From: Linepithema humile
Lineage: Eukaryota; Arthropoda; Insecta; Hymenoptera; Formicidae
Length of the DNA: 64,000 nucleotides
Direction of reading: 5' to 3'
NCBI RefSeq assembly: GCF_040581485.1
Contig: NC_090130.1
Location: 20,911,918-20,975,917, forward strand
Shown: positions 11,341-23,454 of the stretch, piece after piece
Numbering within the stretch: position 1 is the stretch's first letter
Layout: every line of letters starts with the position of its first letter
Made by a program: the position numbers and the translations under genes
The notes under the pieces: generated by a model
Databases searched by the model: none
Told to the model about the DNA's origin: nothing
Seen by the model: only the letters and a program-made list of their open reading frames with translations

Positions 11341-12389
11341 GTTTTATTTGCGTGTTTCAATTCTAAATATTTGGAAATATCTCGTTAAAGAACTTTTATA
11401 TATTACAAATTTTTATATACTTATTTTATAAGACACTTATATTTATTATATCTTAGAAGATCGCGTAAGAAATACATACTGTCATCAGAGTTTAAGAACA
11501 TAATGTGTGACACCTATTGTATATATTCTTTACGCTCATACATACACATATCTGTGTTTCTTTCAGTTTCGTATCATATATACAATAACATGTGATACTT
11601 GCAATAACGGTGGAGTTTCAAAAAATACAATTTTTGTTTGAAATTGTGAAAAATGTAATATCATTTACAAACATTTCGAACATTCACAAATGTCCAATTT
11701 TTATTGAGGATAATCTAATTTTTGTAGGGTCACTAACACATTACATTGCGTGCACCATCTTCCCGCGCGGAAATATGAAATAAAATACAAAGAGAAAATA
11801 CATTAAAATACAATTCAAAATTAACATTTTATCGAAATTCATTAAATAATTGTTACTAATTATAAAAATTTCAAAAATGCAGATTCTAACATTAATTAAA
11901 GCAATAAAAATGCCTATTTATACAATTTCGCTTAATAATTGTGTATCAAATTGAAATTATATTATATTCTAATATGTTTGTAGATAAAGTTTTATTTTCT
12001 ACGAAATATATAAAATTTAAACGAAAAAAAAGAGAATGGCTAAAAATGTAAGACCAAGTAAAGGTGATATTATAACATTATTTTTATTAAAAATATAGTG
12101 ATAATATATATTTCTTTGTAATTAAAAAATAAGTGGCACGAGCAGTACGTGCTTGTGTGTCTAATAATACAAAATTACTTAGTACATTTTTTTTTATAAT
12201 CAAAACCCATCGAACATCATATTCACTCAATATATTCTATATTCTTAAGAAACACCAAAATTATTTTTCCATACAAACAAATAACAAATAATGTCTGGTA
12301 TAAAACAAATTAAAAACTGTCGACTCATGCTCGTTTTGCAATTTTTCTTTCATCGGATTACTCATTAATACATATAAATAATGTCTTAA
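11341..12389. other. Spacer between copies 3 and 4
   Basis: About 1 kb of AT-rich DNA without the inserted element seen in the two spacers to the left. Nearly identical to the next spacer (offset 3,637 bp) with only scattered substitutions. No gene is seen; the small open frame at 11592-11783 recurs in the next spacer only because the DNA is duplicated. Confidence 0.7.
11410..11466 (-). promoter_or_regulatory. Putative core promoter of copy 3
   Basis: A GTATATAAAAA box (11410-11420) lies about 75 bp upstream of the start at 11340, and the CGCGATCTTCTAA block lies at about 11453-11465. Confidence 0.5.
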
Positions 12390-14977
12390 TCATTGTTCTT
12401 CGAATGAGTAGCTTTGCGGCAAACAATAATGCTGGCGGCAGTAATAATCCTCGTCATTTTCTTTGTGACACCACGTTCCATCCGGAAAATATGGGTTAAT
12501 GCCATAGTCTAGCATTTTGAAGCGTAAGTTTAATGTGTAATAAATAGGATGTTTCTTTTGTACACAGTGTATAGTACAAGCTATCCACGGTTTATCAACT
12601 TCATGAGAAGCCTGCCATCCCGGCTTTGTTTCCAGTTCGAATATGGTACGGCTGAATTCGGTGCATTTCATGGTCGTGAACTCGGCGATTGTTTTACGTC
12701 TTTCATTACAGAGTGACGAATCATCGCACAAATTGACGTCATAATATGGTCCAATGCAATCCGCTGTTTTGTGAGTTTTATGTTTGCAAAAACGTCGTTT
12801 GACTAATGCGCCTTTAGATTCTTCCAAACAACTGCTTTTACAAGTGTCTTCCTTCCATTCACTCCAGTTATCGTCTTCACAATACTTAAAAATGTATGGC
12901 GGCTCGATAACTGGTACGCATTCTTCTCTGCGACATTCCTTCCCAAGTGCGCAATGAGTTCCTAAAAAAGAATCGATAAATATAACGCTGTAGTATCTAG
13001 TAAGAATAAAAAACGTACCTGCTAGCGCCGGTCCCGTGAAATAATATATATTTTTGTGAGGGGTTTCGCATTGTAAATTTTGGCATATATCATGTAACGT
13101 GACTACGTTTGCATCTTCGTCGCGCAAAAATAATTCGCATTGTGCTTTGGCAGTCCATTCTCTTCCAGGTAAATTGTGATAACTCCAACTTTCAAATACA
13201 TATGTGTCATCTTCGGATCTGACATGATCTCGAAGACATGAATATGATAAATGTGTAATGTCTTCCGACCAGAGTAGCCATCTCATTTCTTTATGACTGT
13301 GCTCGGACCATGATATCTGACTTTGGTTGGACGTGTAAGCTGCCATTATGTATTCGCGCGCGTATATGTCTGTCGAATTTTTTGAATCGTGTGTCAATCC
13401 TAAACTGTTGAACAGATAAATTATTAATCATGACAATGTTCTTTACTTTGCATTATTTTTAATCAAAATATTTTTTAATACTTTATAATTTATTCACAGT
13501 TAATATACTAAACAATTAAAGAATCAACGTTCTTTAGAAAAGTTTCTTTACTTGTTGACTTTAAACTGTACGATTAAATAAATTTTAATATAAAAAAAAA
13601 TTTTTATTTACTTTATACATATAGTATATAGAAAGTTACATATGAACCAGTATATATACACTTACGCATGAGCAATCTCATGAACAGCAACAGAAGCTGA
13701 TTCTTTAATTATAGAAGATATGATTTCAGATGTAGCACGGAATTCTGTAATCGCGCATGAAACTTCCCTATTGCATATGCCATTAAGATGGGATCTTCCC
13801 AAAATGGTATAACTCTTCGTCAAAGTGTTCTTCAAATATTTATAAAGATCTATTCCGGTTAGACAAAGACTAAAGTCCCAATGAAGCGGATCATTATCAT
13901 GTACAGGATTGTAAAGTCTCGCATATTTGCAAAACGAATTCAGCAGTTTCTTATAGTCGCTGTTGACTGGCAAATTCATCGGTTGGTTTTCCATAATCTC
14001 CAAATATTTCAACGAAATATCGACAGAAACACCCAAACTCGAATGATGGAATATAGCCTGAATACGATTCACATACGCTAATATCATATAGCGTATTTTT
14101 TCCTTATTGTTGTCCAGAAGAGGCATAAATGTGCGATATGCTGCTTCGTCGAAAAAAACTGCCAGCTCTATGGTTATTTTTTCTTGTGTACTTCGTACGC
14201 GACGTCGCTTCGGTTTAAAGTTGTTCCAATGATTTAGATTTAAACCATTAAAAGATAGCACTGACGTTTTAATAAGATGAAATTTGCCAAATGAAACATT
14301 AATTTGTTCTTTAACGCAAAAGTCATCGATTATGGACGGAAGCGCAAAGTCGTTCCGCAAAGGCCGAATCTCTAATGTGACGTTTTCCACAAAAACGAGT
14401 CCTTCCTACTTATAAAAAAATTTATTTGTTTTTTACTCGTCGTGTTGTTTTTTAACTTATATGTATATAAAACAACGAGAAATAAAAATTCAAATTAAAA
14501 ATATAACATCCTCCAAACTCTTCGTTTTCATGTGATACTATTTGCACTGACCAATCCATTTCCTTGACAAAAGTTGATGGCCGCAAAGCTGACATGATCT
14601 TCGTGAAGATAAAAGCAAGAGATCGATGCTTTTGACTGCAAAAAATTTTCAGCAATGCTTTTTGCATTATATTTCCATACATTAGACGCAGGCAATACAG
14701 TCTGATCGTCTCTACGCAGATTCAACTGAATCAATTTTCCGAAAACTTTCAAAGTTAATGGTATCTGCAATTTGAATAATTAAGAAAATACTTGATAATT
14801 TTTTAAATAACACTTTGGGCGCAGAGCAACAAATAAAACACTACAGTAATACGAACATACCTCATTCATGCCTGTCGGGTTCAATGCCGGCAGCAATAAT
14901 ATTTCGCTATCTTGCGTGATAGACTCGTACGTTACATTTAATATAATTATTAACACAAATTTCAATATAAGTAGCAT
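12390..14977 (-). CDS. ADAMTS-like secreted metalloproteinase, copy 4
   Basis: Exons (complement): 14861-14977, 14552-14764, 13666-14405, 13019-13404, 12390-12961; 2028 nt, 675 residues, the longest copy. The zinc site is HEIAH at 352-356, completed in exon 4 (Gly, third His and Asp present). Exon 4 is 33 bp longer than in copy 1, with the extra residues lying after the Met-turn in the segment before CLRDH. Intron 4 is only 57 bp, a multiple of three and free of stops, so exons 4 and 5 form one continuous open frame (12390-13397) if it is retained; the GT-AG sites are intact and the other copies argue that it is spliced. The tail ends EEQ instead of GE/EE. The segment around the active-site helix resembles copy 7. 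Confidence 0.9.
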
Positions 14978-16026
14978 GTTTTATTTGCGTGTTTCGATTC
15001 TAAATATTTGGAAATATCTCGTTAAAGAACTTTTATATATTACAAATTTTTATATACTTATTTTATAAGACACTTATATTTATTATATCTTAGAAGATCG
15101 CGTAAGAAATACATACTGTCATCAGAGTTTAAGAACATAATGTGTGACACCTATTGTATATATTCTTTACGCTCATACATACACATATCTGTGTCCCTTT
15201 CAGTTTCGTATCATATATACAATAACATGTGATACTTGCAATAACGGTGGAGTTTCAAAAAATACAATTTTTGTTTGAAATTGTGAAAAATGTAATATCA
15301 TTTACAAACATTTCAAACATTCACAAATGTCTAATTTTTATTGAAGATAATCTAATTTTTGTAGGGTCACTAACACATTACATTGCGTGCACCGTCTTCC
15401 CGCGCGGAAATATGAAATAAAATACAAAGAGAAAATACATTAAAATACAATTCAAAATTAACATTTTATCGAAATTCATTAAATAATTGTTACTAATTAT
15501 AAAAATTTCAAAAATGCAGATTCTAACATTAATTAAAGCAATAAAAATGCCTATTTATACAATTTCGCTTAATAATTGTGTATCAAATTGAAATTATATT
15601 ATATTCTAATATGTTTGTAGATAAAGTTTTATTTTCTACGAAATATATAAAATTTAAACGAAAAAAAGGAGAATGACTAAAAATGTAAGACCAAGTAAAG
15701 GTGATATTATAACATTATTTTTATTAAAAATATAGTGATAATATATATTTCTTTGTAATTAAAAAATAAGTGGCACGAGCAGTACGTGCTTGTGTGTCTA
15801 ATAATACAAAATTACTTAGTACATTTTTTTTTATAATCAAAACCCATCGAACATCATATTCACTCAATATATCCTATATTCTTAAGAAACACCAAAATTA
15901 TTTTTCCATACAAACAAATAACAAATAATGTCTGGTATAAAACAAATTAAAAACTGTCGACTCATGCTCGTTTTGCAATTTTTCTTTCATCGGATTACTC
16001 ATTATTACATATAAATAATGTCTTAA
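14978..16026. other. Spacer between copies 4 and 5
   Basis: AT-rich, near-identical to 11341-12389. It holds the upstream region of copy 4 and the downstream region of copy 5. No gene or insert is seen. Confidence 0.7.
15047..15103 (-). promoter_or_regulatory. Putative core promoter of copy 4
   Basis: TATA-like GTATATAAAAA (about 15047-15057) and the CGCGATCTTCTAA block (about 15090-15102), upstream of the start at 14977. Confidence 0.5.
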
Positions 16027-18662
16027 TCATTGTTCTTCGAATGAGTAGCTTTGCGGCAAACAATAATGCTGGCGGCAGTAATAATCCTCGTCATTTTCTT
16101 TGTGACACCACGTTCCATCCGGAAAATATGGGTTGATACCATAGTCGATCATTTTGAAACGTAAGTTTGGTGTGTAATAAATAGGATGTTTCTTTCGTAC
16201 ACAGTGTATAGTACAGGCTATCCACGGTTTATCGACTTCATAAGGAGCCTGCCATTCCGGCTTTGTTTCCAGTTCAAACATGATACGGCTAAATTCGGTG
16301 CATTTGTTAGTAGTGAACTCGGCGATTGTCTTGCGATTTTGCCGACAGAGTGAAGAATCATCGCACAAAACCACGTCGTAATATGGTCCAATGCAATTGG
16401 CTGTTCTGTGAGTCTCATGTTTGCAAAAACGTCGTTTGACTAATGCGCCTTTAGATTTTTTCGAACAACTGCTTTTACAGGTGTCTTCCTTCCATTCACT
16501 CCAGTTATCGTCTTCACAATACTTAAAAATGTATGGCGGCTCGATAACTGGTACGCATTCTTCTCCGCGACATTCCTTTCCGAGTGCGCAATAAGTTCCT
16601 AAAAAAATTCGATAAATTTAACGCTGTAGTATGTAGTGAGAATAAAAAACGTACCTGCTAGCGCCGGTCCCGTGAAATAATACGTATTTTTGTGAGGAGT
16701 TTCGCATTGTAAACTTTTACATATATCATACAACGTGACTACATTTGCATCCTTGTCGCGCAAAGATAATTCGCATTGTGCTTTGGCGGTCCATTCTCTT
16801 CCTGGCAAATTGTGATAACTCCGATTTTCAAATATATATGTGTCACTTTCGGGACTGAAATGATCTTGAAGACATGAATATGATGGATGTAATACGAGTC
16901 TCGTCCTGAGTAGCCATCTTAGTTTCTTACGACTATCCTCGGACCATAATATCTGACTTTGATTGGTCTCCCGAGCTGCCATTATGTATTCGTATTTGTC
17001 TCTTGGGTTTACTGTATCGTGTAACAATCCTAAACTGTTAAACAAATAAATTATTAATCTTGAAAATGTGTTTTACCTTGCATTATTTAATTAAAATATT
17101 TTCCAATTCTTTATAATTTATTCGTAGTTAACGTACTGTACAATTAAATAATCAAACTTCTTAAAAGAGAGAGAGAGGGAGTAAGACAGCTAAAAAATAG
17201 ATTGAGGGAGAGTGAGGGGGTAGAGGAAGAGAAAAGGAGAAAAAGAGAGAGAGAGAGAAAGGGATAGAGAAAGAGTTTCTTTACTTGCTGTTTTTAAACT
17301 TTACGATTAAATAAATTGTAGTATAAAATGTAATATTTATTTACTTTATACATATAAAACTAGTTTATATAAACTTACACGTGACCAATTTCGTGAACAG
17401 CTGTGGAAGATGATCTTAAACCCGAAGATATGATTTTAGATGCAGCACGGAATTCTACTATCGCGCATGAAGTATTTGCAGTGCATATGCCATTGGGGTA
17501 AGATGCTCCCAGAATAAAATAACTCTTCGAATTGTTCTCTAAATATTTATAAATATCTATTCCGGTTAAATAAAGGCTGAGGTCCCAGTGATGCGGATTA
17601 TCATCATGTGGAGGATTGTAAGTTGTCGCGTAATTGCAGAACGACCTCAGCAGTTTCTTATAGTCCCTGTCGACAACTGGCAAATTTATCGGTTGTTTCT
17701 CCATAATCTCCAAACGTTTCAACGAAATATCGATAGAGGCACCCAAACTCGGATGATGGAACATAGCCTGAATACGATTCACATACGCTAATATCATATA
17801 GCGTATTTTTTCTTTATCGTTGTCCAGAAAAGGCATGAATATGTGATATGCTGCTTCGTCGAAAAAAACTGCAAGTTCTATGGTTTTTTCTCTTTGCGTT
17901 CTTCGTACGCGACGTCGCTTGGGTTTAATATTGTTCCAATGATATAGATTTAAATCACTAAAATGTTGCACTGCCGTTTCAATAAGATGAGGTTGGGCAA
18001 ATGAAAGGTTAATTTGTTCTTTAACGCAAAAATCATCGATTAAGGACAGAGGCGCAAAGTCGTTCCGCAAAGGCCGAATCTCTAATGTGACGTTTTCCAT
18101 AAAAATGAGTCCTTCCTACATTTAAAAAGATTTATTTGCTTTTTGCGTAACATACTTATAAGTAAAACAGATAGATAAAAATTAAAATTAGCAATATAAC
18201 ATTCTTTAAATAGTACGTTTTCAAATGATACTACTGACCAATCCATTTCCATGACAAAAGTTAACGGCCGCAAAGCTGTCATGATCTTCATGAAAATAGA
18301 AGCAAGAATTCGATGCTTTATACTGCGACAACTTTTCTGTGACGCCTTTTGCATTATATTTCCATACTTCAAACGCAGACAATACAGTCTGATCGTTTCT
18401 ACGCAGATTCAACTGAATCAATTTTCCGAAAACTTTGAGAGTTAATGGTATCTACAAATTGGATAATTAAGAAAATGCTTGATAATTTTCAAATAACGCT
18501 TTGGGCGCAGAGTAACAAATAAAACACTACAGTAATACGAAGTACCTCATTCAAGTCTGTCGAATTCAATGCCGGTAGTAATAATATTTCGCTATCTTGC
18601 GTGATAGACGCGTACGTTACATTTAGTAAAATTATTAACACAAATTTCAATATAAATAGCAT
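16027..18662 (-). CDS. ADAMTS-like secreted metalloproteinase, copy 5
   Basis: Exons (complement): 18546-18662, 18239-18451, 17379-18115, 16655-17034, 16027-16598; 2019 nt, 672 residues. HExxH is at 351-355; exon 4 supplies LGL, the third His and Asp. In the disintegrin-like segment the exon 5 start reads GTYCALGKEC, followed by WSEW and the Cys-rich tail. Exon 5 looks shortened in a start-codon-based scan only because its upstream half has no ATG-like codon; read from the splice acceptor it is fully open. Exon 1 and intron 1 share an identical tract with copy 3. Intron 3 contains a purine-rich low-complexity block (17167-17278). Confidence 0.88.
17167..17278 (+). repeat. GA-rich low-complexity tract in intron 3 of copy 5
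   Basis: About 110 bp made almost wholly of A and G, with several (GA)n runs, present only in this copy of the intron. In the copy 5 transcript it reads as a pyrimidine-rich stretch, well separated from the acceptor at 17035. Confidence 0.85.
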
Positions 18663-19714
18663 GTTTTATTCGCGTGTTTTGATTCTTAATATTTGAAAAT
18701 ATTTTGTTAAAGCACTTTTATATATTACAAATTTTTATATACTTATTTTATAAGACACTTATATTTGTTATATTAGAAGATCGCGTAAGAAATACATACT
18801 GTTATCGGAGTTTAAGAACATAATGTGTGACACCTATTGTATATATTTTTAACGCTTATACATACACATATCTGTTTCTTTTTCAGTTTCGTATCATTTG
18901 TACATTTGACATGAGATACTTGCAATAACGGTAAAGTTTTAAAACATACAATTTTTGTTCGAAATGTAGAAAATGTAATTTTATTTACAAAAATTTCAAT
19001 TATTTACAAATGTCAAATTTTAATTGATGACAATCGAATTTTTTTTAGGGTCACAAAAGCATTACATTGCGCGCACTGTCTTTTCGTGCGCAATTATCAA
19101 ATAAAATACAATTGGAAACTATATTAAAATACAATTCAAAATTTACGTTTTATTATAATTTATTAAATGATTGATACTAATCATAAAAATAAAAAAAAAT
19201 GTAAATACTAGCATTAATGATATAGCAATAAAAATGCTGATCTATGCAACTTTGCATAATAATTGTATATCAAATTAAAATCATATTGTAATCTAATGTA
19301 GATATAGATAAAGTTTTATATTTTACAAAATCTACGAAATCTAAATAAGAAAAAAAGGACTTCTCAGGTCGTAAGACCAAATAATTGGAATATTATAATA
19401 TTATTTTTATGTCGATATAGTTGTAATATATATTTCTTTGTAATTAAAAAAATAAATGGCACGAGTAGCACGTTCTTATGCGACTAGAAAAACAAAATTA
19501 CTTAATACATTCCTTTTTACAATCACAAAACCCAAAAATCATATTCACTTAACATATCTTATATTTCTAAGAAACGCCGAAATTATTTTTGTACACAAAC
19601 AAATAACAAATAATGTCTGGTATAAAACAATTTAAAAATTATTGACTCACGCGCGTTTTGCCATTCTTCTTTCTTTGGATAACTCATTAATACATATGGA
19701 TAGTGTCTTTATCA
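18663..19714. other. Spacer between copies 5 and 6
   Basis: AT-rich spacer homologous to the others but more diverged. It holds the upstream region of copy 5 and the downstream region of copy 6. No gene or insertion is seen. Confidence 0.65.
18730..18788 (-). promoter_or_regulatory. Putative core promoter of copy 5
   Basis: A GTATATAAAAAT box (18730-18741) lies about 75 bp upstream of the start at 18662, and the CGCGATCTTCTAA block lies at about 18773-18786. Confidence 0.5.
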
Positions 19715-22312
19715 TTATTCTTCGAATGAATAGCTTTGCGGCAGACAATAATGCTGGCGGCAGTAATAATTTTCACCATTTTCTTCGTGACACCACGTTC
19801 CATCCGGAAAATATGGGTTGATATCATAGTCGAGCATTTTGAAGCGTAAGTTTGCTGTGTCATAAGAAGGATGTTTCTTTCGTACACAGTGTATAGTACA
19901 GGCTATCCACGGTTTATCGACTTCATGGGGAGCCTGCCATTCCGGCTTCGTTTCCAGTTCGAATATGGTACGGCTGAATTCGGTGCATTTCATAGTCGTG
20001 AACTCGGTGATTGTTGTACGTTTTTCACTACAGAGTGAAGAATCATCGCACAAAACCACGTCGTAATATGGTCCAATGCAATTGGCTGTTCTGTGAGTCT
20101 CATGTTTGCAAAAACGTCGTCTGACTAATGCACCTTTAGATTTTGGCAAACAACTGCTTTTACAGGTGTTTTCCTTCCATTCACTCCAGTTATCGTCTTT
20201 ACAATACTTAAAAATGTATGGCGGCTCGATAATGGGCACGCATTCTCCTCCGCGACATTCCTTCCCGTGTGCGCAAACAGTTCCTGAAAGAAAATCGATA
20301 AATTTAACGCTGTAATATTTAGTAAAAATAAAGGACGTACCTGCAAGCGCCGGTCCCGTAAAATGATACGTATTCTTGTGAGGAGTTTCGCATTGTAAAT
20401 TTTGACATATATCATATAACGTGACTACGTTTGCATCCTTATCTCGCAAAAATAATTCGCATTGTGCTTTGGCAGTCCATTCTCTTCCGGGTAAATTGTG
20501 ATAACTCCGATTTTCAAATAGGTATGCGTCATTTTCGGGTTCGACATGATCTCGAAGACATGACCAGTATCCCGTCGAGAATAGCCATCTCATATTCGTA
20601 CGACTATACTCGGACCAAAAGATCTGACTTTGATTGGTCTCGTAAGCTGCCATTATGTATTCGTATTTGTCTCCCGCATTTTTTGTATCATGTTTCAATC
20701 CCAAACTGTTGAATACTTAAATAATTAATCTTCAAAAAGTGTTTTACACTGCATTATTTTAATAAAATATTTTCAAATATTTTATAATATATTCATAATT
20801 AACGTTCTGGACAATTAAAGTATTAAATTTCTTAGAAATGAAAGTTAGGAAGAGAGAGTTTTTCTACTTGTTGACTTTAAACTGTACGATTAAATAAATT
20901 TTAATATAGAAAGTAATTTTTACTTATTTTATACATATCAAACTAGTATATAGAAAGTTACATGTGACTTAAAATGTATACACTTACACATGAGCAATTT
21001 CATGGGCAGCAACGGAAGATGAACTTAAACCCGAAGGTATCATTTCAGATGGAGCACGAAACTCTACTATCGCGCATGATTTATTTGCAGTGCATATGCC
21101 ATTGGAGTAAGATGCTCCCAGAGTGACATAACTCTTCAAATCGTTCGCCAAATATTTATAAAGATTTATTCCGGTTAGATAAAGGCCAATGTCCCAATGA
21201 CGCGGATCATTATCACGTAAAGGATTGTACATTCTCGCGTAATTGCAGAACGTATTCAGCAATTTCTTATAGTCGCTGTCAACAACTGGCAAATTTATTG
21301 GTTGTTTTTCCATAATTTCCAATCGTTTCAACGAAATATCGATGGAGACACCCAAACTCGGATGATGGAATATAGCCTGAATACGATTCACATACGCTAA
21401 TATCATATAGCGTATCTTTTCTTTATCGTTGTCCAGAAGAAACATGAATGTGCTATATGCTGCTTCGTCAAAAAAAACGGCAAGTTCTATGGTTAACTTT
21501 TGTTGCGCATTTCGTACGCGACGTCGCTTCGGTTTATATTTGTTCCAATAATTTAGATTTAAATCACTAAAATATTGCAGTGACGTTTCAATAAGATGAG
21601 GTTGGCCAAATGAAAGATTAATTTGTTCTTTAACGCAAAAATCATCGATTAAAAACGGAGGCGCAAAGTCGTTCCGCAAAGGCCGTATCTCTAATGTGAC
21701 GTTTTTCACAAAAATAAATCCTTCCTATTTTTAAAAAAGATATACATATTTGCTTTTTGTGTGACATGTTTATATACATATATAATAGAGACAAATAAAT
21801 ATTAGCATAAAAAATAGAACATTTTCCAAACAAATTTCATATGACATTTTTCATACTGATCAACTTATTTTTCTACTGACCAATCCATTTTTTTGACAAA
21901 AGCTGACGGCCGCAAAACTATCATGATTTTCATGCAAATAGAAACAAGAATTCGATGCTTTATACTGCGACAACTTTTCTGTGACGTTTTTCACATTATA
22001 TTTCCATAGTTTTAACGCAGACGATACAGTCTGATCGTTTCTACGAAGATTCAGCTGAATCAAATTTCCGAAAACTTTCAGAGTTAATGTTATCTGCAAA
22101 TTGAATGACAATTAAGAAAAAATAAGATAATACTCAAATAACGCTGTTTTTAGGTGTTGAGCAATAAATAAGATACTACAGTAAAACGAGCATACCTCCT
22201 TCGCGTCTGTCGGGTTCCACGCTGGCAGCAATATTATTTCTTTATCTTGCGTGATACAAGCGTACGTTACAATTAATAAAATTAGTAATATGAATTTTAA
22301 TACAAAAAGCAT
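19715..22312 (-). CDS. ADAMTS-like secreted metalloproteinase, copy 6
   Basis: Exons (complement): 22196-22312, 21881-22093, 20988-21724, 20341-20705, 19715-20283; 2001 nt, 666 residues. The zinc site is HEIAH at 351-355 with LGL, His and Asp from exon 4. The furin-type site is RRRVR. Intron 4 is 57 bp and open in frame, as in copy 4, so 19715-20704 reads through continuously. Exon 2 and intron 1 are nearly identical to copy 7, and exon 5 shares with copy 7 the block SEKRTTITEF. Exon 1 encodes a more strongly aliphatic signal peptide (LLILLIVTY) and PAWNPTDAKE at its end. All catalytic residues and cysteines of the TSP1-like segment appear intact. Confidence 0.89.
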
Positions 22313-22370
22313 GTTTTATTTGCGTGTTTCGATTTTAATACTTCAAAATATTTCAAACAGTTAAAGCACT

Positions 22371-22443
22371 CTTATATATAACAAATGTTTGTGAAGGTAC
22401 GTCGTAAGACTTTTATATCTGTCATACCTTAGAAGATCGCGTT
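22371..22443 (-). promoter_or_regulatory. Putative core promoter of copy 6
   Basis: A TATATATAAG box (22371-22380) lies about 60 bp upstream of the start at 22312, and the GCGATCTTCTAAGG block lies at about 22429-22441. The box is slightly degraded compared with copies 1 to 5. Confidence 0.4.
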
Positions 22444-22503
22444 TAAAACACGTACTGTCATTTAACGAATAGTATGTGACTCTTATTGTATATATTTTCT
22501 ATG

Positions 22504-22505
<2 letters not shown>

Positions 22506-22538
<33 letters not shown>
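22506..22538. repeat. (AT)n microsatellite
   Basis: About 16 uninterrupted TA dinucleotides in the spacer upstream of copy 6. Confidence 0.95.
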
Positions 22539-22543
<5 letters not shown>

Positions 22544-23454
22544 TTTCTTTCAGTTCTGTATTATATATTAGACGTGATACTTGCGTGTGATACTTGCGCG
22601 TGATACTTGCGGTAACGATCGACTTTTGGAAAATGCGAATTCTGATCAAAATGTAAAATATGTAATAGTATTGACAAACATTTTAATTATTTACAAATGT
22701 CAAATTTTAATTGATGACAATTTAATTTTTTTTTAAATTACTAGAACATTACATTGCGCGCAGTATCTCCTCGCGTGCAAATATAAAACAAAACACAATG
22801 AGAAAATACATTAAAATACAATTCAAAATTTACGTTTTATCATATTTTATTAAATGACAGTTATTAACCATAAAAATGCATAAAATATACATTTTAACAT
22901 TAATAACGAAGCAAAAGATATGCGAACGTCTAAACAATAAAACCGCGAACAATAAAATCTTGCAATAATTTGGTATGAAATTAAATTAATTTTGCAATCA
23001 TATGTGAATATTGGTGAAATTATATATTCTACAAAATCTACGTAATCTAAATAAAAAACAAAAAAAGGAGCGGGCGACTCGGAGCGTCACAAAGTAATGG
23101 TGACATTATAATTATTATTATATTTCTTATTGATATAGTTAGAACATATATATATCTTTGATATACAATATATCTTTGTTATTTTAAAAGAATAAATGAC
23201 GCCCGTAATACATGCTTATGTGTCCAGTTTAATAAAATTACTTAGTGCGTTTTTCTATCACGAAATCTATCAAAATTTTTTTATGCATTTAATATATCCT
23301 ATATTCTTAAAAATCGTTAAAATTATTTTTGCACGCAAACGAATAACAAATAATGTCTAGTACAAAACAAATTAAAAATTGTTGACTCACGCGCGTTTTG
23401 CAATTTTTCTTTCTCTGGATAACTCATTAATACATATGGACAGTGTCTTTATCA

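Larger units (their letters stand above)
11260..12510. repeat. Near-identical segment shared with 14897-16147
   Basis: From the distal part of copy 3 exon 1, across the spacer, to the last quarter of copy 4 exon 5, this DNA matches the DNA 3,637 bp to the right with few substitutions (for example tctgtgtttc against tctgtgtccc). Flanking exon 1 and exon 5 sequences diverge more, so the tract was homogenised or duplicated more recently than the genes around it. Confidence 0.7.
22313..23454. other. Spacer between copies 6 and 7
   Basis: AT-rich spacer with an (AT)n microsatellite (22506-22538), a local duplication of cgtgatacttgcg near 22570-22610, and the upstream region of copy 6. No gene is seen. 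Confidence 0.65.

Noticed and set aside
12390..13397. Fused single-exon reading of exons 4 and 5 in copies 4 and 6
   Set aside because: The 57-bp intron keeps GT and AG sites at the positions used by all copies, so splicing is the default reading. Retention is listed only as a possibility.
16027..16374. Copy 5 exon 5 seemed truncated at the N-terminal side
   Set aside because: Reading from the splice acceptor at 16598 shows an uninterrupted frame. The apparent truncation reflects lack of a start-like codon in an internal exon.
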